In this document: in pieces, positions 61,601-64,000 of the stretch
How the letters are laid out: every line of letters starts with the position of its first letter
Numbering within the stretch: the stretch's first letter is position 1
Assembly (NCBI GenBank): GCA_021828865.1
Contig: JAJZCW010000007.1
Coordinates: forward strand, 1-64,000
DNA from: Bacillota bacterium
Lineage (GTDB): Bacteria > Bacillota > Bacilli > Alicyclobacillales > SLC66
DNA: 64,000 nt
Direction: 5' to 3'
Notes under the pieces: model-generated
Seen by the model: only the letters and a program-made list of their open reading frames with translations
Told to the model about the DNA's origin: nothing
Database searches by the model: none
Program-made: the position numbers and the translations under genes

Positions 61601-62812
61601 TTATTGATCCAATTCAAATGCTTCGTGCACTTTCTCAAGTCCCGCTTGCAAAAAGTCGTTGTCGATCACACAGGACACTTTGATCTCCGAGGTGCTGACC
61701 ATTTTCACATGCGCCCCTGAAGACTCAAGCGCAGTAAACATTTTTGCCGCCACGCCAGGATTGCTGATCATTCCAGCACCCACAATCGATATTTTGGCGA
61801 GCCCTTTTTCATGGAATACACCCTTGTGCTTGGTTTCTTCCATCATTCCTTCACATACTTCGATGGCGCGATCCACGTCCCCTTCCATCACAGTAAAAGA
61901 GACATCCACTTCGCCTTCTCTCACGACACTTTGCACAATCACATCCACGTTCACCTGCTCTTTAGCCAGCGCACTGAAAATGTGCGACAATTGCGGGGTT
62001 TCTAGCGGGATGCCAAGGAGCGCGATGCGCGCCACCTCTTTTTCAAACGCAACTCCTGTCACCACGCGTTCACTTTCCATTGTTTTCATCTCAGTAATCA
62101 CCGTTCCTTCATTTTGGCTGAACGTCGAGCGCACTACTAGCGCCACACCGTGCTTCTTTGCGGTTTCGACCGCGCGCGGATGGAGCACTTGAGAGCCTAG
62201 ATTCGCCAGTTCCAGCATTTCTTCATAACTGATGCGATCCAGCCTGCGCGCCCCCTTGATAAAGCGAGGATCAGCGGTATAGACGCCCTCTACATCCGTA
62301 TAGATTTCGCACAAATCTGCTTGAATGGCAGCGGCTACGGCTACTGCGGTGGTATCGGAACCACCACGACCAAGCGTGGTAATCGCCCCGTCTGCAATCC
62401 CCTGAAATCCTGCGATGACAGGAATACCACCCCGCTTCATCCAATCAAGCAGCGATTCTGTGTGGATTTCACTGATCCGCGCCGCACCGTGTACTGCCTC
62501 TGTCTGGATCCCTGCCTGCCACCCTGTAAAAGAAGCGGCTTTCAGTCCCCGTTTGATCAGCGCCATCGAAAGAAGCGCGATGGTCACCTGCTCCCCCGTC
62601 GACAACAACACGTCCATTTCCCTGCGGTCAGGATCGCTGCTAATCGCATTTGCGAGTTCCACTAATTCGTCTGTGGTGTGTCCCATTGCGGAAACCACTA
62701 CTGCAACCTGATGCCCATTTGCATATGTTTTCGCCACACGGTCTGCCACTTTTTCAATGCGTTCCGCCGAACCCACTGAAGTTCCTCCGTATTTTTGTAC
62801 CATCACTGCCAT
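61601..62812 (-). CDS. lysC: Aspartate kinase
   Basis: First enzyme of lysine, methionine, threonine and diaminopimelate synthesis. It has 403 residues with the signature VQKYGGTSVGSAERI at the N-terminus, the kinase core FTGWQAGI and FQGIADGAITTLGRGGSDTTA, and two C-terminal ACT domains for feedback control. This is the class with an internal start that also makes a beta subunit in Bacillus, though I did not locate that start. ATG 62812 follows GGGAGTGG. Only 74 bases lie upstream, so there is no lysine riboswitch at this site. Confidence 0.95.
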   Translation of the reverse strand: MAVMVQKYGGTSVGSAERIEKVADRVAKTYANGHQVAVVVSAMGHTTDELVELANAISSDPDRREMDVLLSTGEQVTIALLSMALIKRGLKAASFTGWQAGIQTEAVHGAARISEIHTESLLDWMKRGGIPVIAGFQGIADGAITTLGRGGSDTTAVAVAAAIQADLCEIYTDVEGVYTADPRFIKGARRLDRISYEEMLELANLGSQVLHPRAVETAKKHGVALVVRSTFSQNEGTVITEMKTMESERVVTGVAFEKEVARIALLGIPLETPQLSHIFSALAKEQVNVDVIVQSVVREGEVDVSFTVMEGDVDRAIEVCEGMMEETKHKGVFHEKGLAKISIVGAGMISNPGVAAKMFTALESSGAHVKMVSTSEIKVSCVIDNDFLQAGLEKVHEAFELDQ

Positions 62813-62886
62813 GAAGCCACTCCCAATCTCTGCTTAGCTGTATCGATATGCATAACATCCTATCATAAATTCCAAAATAACTTGGA

Positions 62887-63513
62887 TCACTGATCCTCGC
62901 GCTCTTCATGCGTCCGTGCAGCTTGTTGTGCGAACGCTTCCAATTTCGCCAACTCCTCATCAATATCCGCGTGCAGGTCGACGAGTGCTTCTTTTTGCCT
63001 AGCTTCCTGCTTGAGCGCTTCAAGCGCTTCCGCTTTTGACGATTCCAGCGCGTGCTTTGCTTTTTCCAGCGCTAATCTGCCGGATGCTGATGCAAGCCGA
63101 GCCTCTGCATCCCTGCGTTCCATTTTGTAGTCGTCGATTTGCTCGCGAAGCGATTCAAGCGCCTCCTGCAGGTCCCTCAGCTTCCCTTCATAGATTGCCG
63201 ATTGTTCCTGCAGGCTTTTAGCCTTGCTCACATATCGGTTGCGTTTGACTAATCGATCACGAGCCTTCTCCTCATCGCCCTGTTCAAGCGCTTCTCCCGC
63301 CTGCTCATAGGCTTTCTCCGCCTCTTCACGGACGCGTTTTTCGTCTTCCCTGATCTCTTGCAGCGCGTATTCTAATTCACCTGCGAGGCGTTTGACTTCT
63401 CCCGCCTTCACCAGCATTTCTTTTACTATCAGTGAGGGATCATCTATTTCGGATTTCTTTGCGTCATTCACATAACTTTCTGCTATTTTCGATGCCCGCT
63501 TGAAGATTCCCAC
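62887..63513 (-). CDS. PspA/IM30/LiaH-family protein
   Basis: 208 residues, almost wholly charged coiled coil. It has the family pattern: a short N-terminal MGIFKRASKIAESYVNDA, then DDPSLIVKEML and long Lys/Glu/Ala helices with LESLREQIDDYKMERRDAEARLASA. PspA-type proteins bind stressed membranes from the cytoplasm. GTG 63513 follows AGGGAG. It lies after a YbjQ-type gene in the same direction, possibly a small envelope-stress operon (inference). Confidence 0.87.
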   Translation of the reverse strand: MGIFKRASKIAESYVNDAKKSEIDDPSLIVKEMLVKAGEVKRLAGELEYALQEIREDEKRVREEAEKAYEQAGEALEQGDEEKARDRLVKRNRYVSKAKSLQEQSAIYEGKLRDLQEALESLREQIDDYKMERRDAEARLASASGRLALEKAKHALESSKAEALEALKQEARQKEALVDLHADIDEELAKLEAFAQQAARTHEEREDQ

Positions 63514-63526
63514 TGTGCTTCGCTCC

Positions 63527-64000
63527 CTAGTCGTTCAGTGATAAAATCAATTGCGGCGTCTGAATGGTGTGATCCTGAGAAACGGAAATTACCGATGTCC
63601 CAATCGCAAAAAACTCGATAACGTGACTGCCCCAACCATGGCTTTTTTCATGCAACTGTACGCCGACAATCCCTTCTGCATGAACCGCATGCGCCTCCAT
63701 TTGCATTCTCTCCATCGCTAGTTCCCGGGCGTCATAAAGGGCCTGCGTAAAATTCGGCATCTCGACGTTTTGGCCAACGCTTCTCATAAATTGACGCAGC
63801 GACTGATGGGCCACGTGATACACGCAACTACCCATCACGAGTGATAGCGGTCGATATCCAGCCTTCAACAGCGTCCAGAAATCCTGTCCCGATAAATCAC
63901 TGGTAAACGGCATTCCGTTTTGTAAACGATAATCTTTGCTGCGATCTCTTGCCGCTACCGCAGTGCCGATCGCAATAAATTCAGCCAAATCCGCGCCCCA
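63527..64000 (-). CDS. YbjQ-family (heavy-metal-binding domain) protein, 5' end beyond the window
   Basis: The frame stays open to the window edge, so the start is not visible; TTG 63988 would be an internal reading. A YbjQ-type domain covers most of the visible part (GYRPLSLVMGSCVYH, MERMQMEAHAVHAEGIVGVQL and HVIEFFAIGTSV). The first visible residues, DLAEFIAIGTAV, repeat the last strand of that same domain. This indicates a tandem protein whose first YbjQ copy lies outside. Members form rings and are linked to membrane or metal functions without a proven activity. Confidence 0.8.
   Translation of the reverse strand, partial: WGADLAEFIAIGTAVAARDRSKDYRLQNGMPFTSDLSGQDFWTLLKAGYRPLSLVMGSCVYHVAHQSLRQFMRSVGQNVEMPNFTQALYDARELAMERMQMEAHAVHAEGIVGVQLHEKSHGWGSHVIEFFAIGTSVISVSQDHTIQTPQLILSLND

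Noticed and set aside
62813-62886. Lysine riboswitch before lysC
   Set aside because: The gap of 74 bases is too short for the L-box and shows none of its conserved helices.

Overview
The window looks like the chromosome of an endospore-forming member of the Bacillota, most probably near Alicyclobacillaceae. This is inferred from the gerA-type germination operon, a KinA/KinE-like PAS kinase, the YdjO and YtoI families, and Bacillus-like gene orders (dnaE - malic enzyme - accD - accA - pfkA - pyk, and icd / polA - mutM - coaE). No rRNA or other species marker is present, so genus is not determined.

Layout. (1) 0-6.5 kb, AT-rich: an RbsA/RbsC-type sugar ABC importer on the minus strand whose second permease is cut short. 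It is divergent from a catabolic operon of a double class II aldolase, a zinc-type dehydrogenase and an SGNH hydrolase. (2) 6.6-10.7 kb: a minus-strand germinant-receptor operon in the order A - C - small D-like - B. It is divergent from a cysteine-free glutamate-synthase-like flavoprotein. (3) 12.3-17.9 kb: signalling genes (HD-GYP, PAS-GGDEF-EAL with a broken GGDEF, PAS histidine kinase), then YdjO and hemolysin III. (4) 17.9-18.5 kb: a consensus promoter, an apparently non-coding transcript and a terminator in front of an unknown ORF. (5) 18.5-22.7 kb: two minus-strand arsenic units. One is arsR - decayed arsB - arsC. The other is AhpD-like - arsD - arsA1 - arsA2 - DsrE, with ArsA split into two overlapping genes; a palindromic operator sits on its promoter. 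(6) 22.7-29.4 kb: a graveyard of mobile DNA holding an IS21 remnant, an IS3 remnant, three tyrosine-recombinase fragments, two RelE/ParE-type toxin-antitoxin loci (both toxins disrupted) and an HNH nuclease fragment. It stops at the 3' end of a tRNA-Leu(GAG) gene, the classical integration site for such islands. (7) 29.6-64 kb, GC-richer and mostly minus strand: core housekeeping genes. These are a lytic transglycosylase, coaE, mutM, polA, mscS, icd, an EamA transporter, a thioesterase, pyk, pfkA, accA, accD, malic enzyme, dnaE, a two-component system, YtoI, a homocysteine methyltransferase-MTHFR fusion, a TSUP permease, two poorly known genes, manA, a phosphohexomutase, an amidase, a secreted TPR-SLH-GH18 protein, lysC, a PspA family member and a partial YbjQ-type protein.

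How the genes fit together. The right half is central carbon metabolism (pfkA, pyk, malic enzyme, icd) coupled to fatty-acid initiation (accAD) and DNA replication and repair (dnaE, polA, mutM). The left half is accessory: sugar uptake and breakdown, spore germination and c-di-GMP turnover. The arsenic units would reduce arsenate (ArsC) and deliver As(III) (ArsD) to an ATPase (ArsA1/A2), but the only pump gene in the window, arsB, is broken, so a pump must lie elsewhere if the system works. The best candidates for something unusual are the split ArsA operon with its Cys-tailed AhpD-like protein, the structured leader at 17.9-18.1 kb, the split RelE-like toxin at 26.7 kb, and the GT/CA inverted-repeat array in front of an HTH/coiled-coil gene at 55.1 kb. 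All calls come from reading the sequence; no database search was run.
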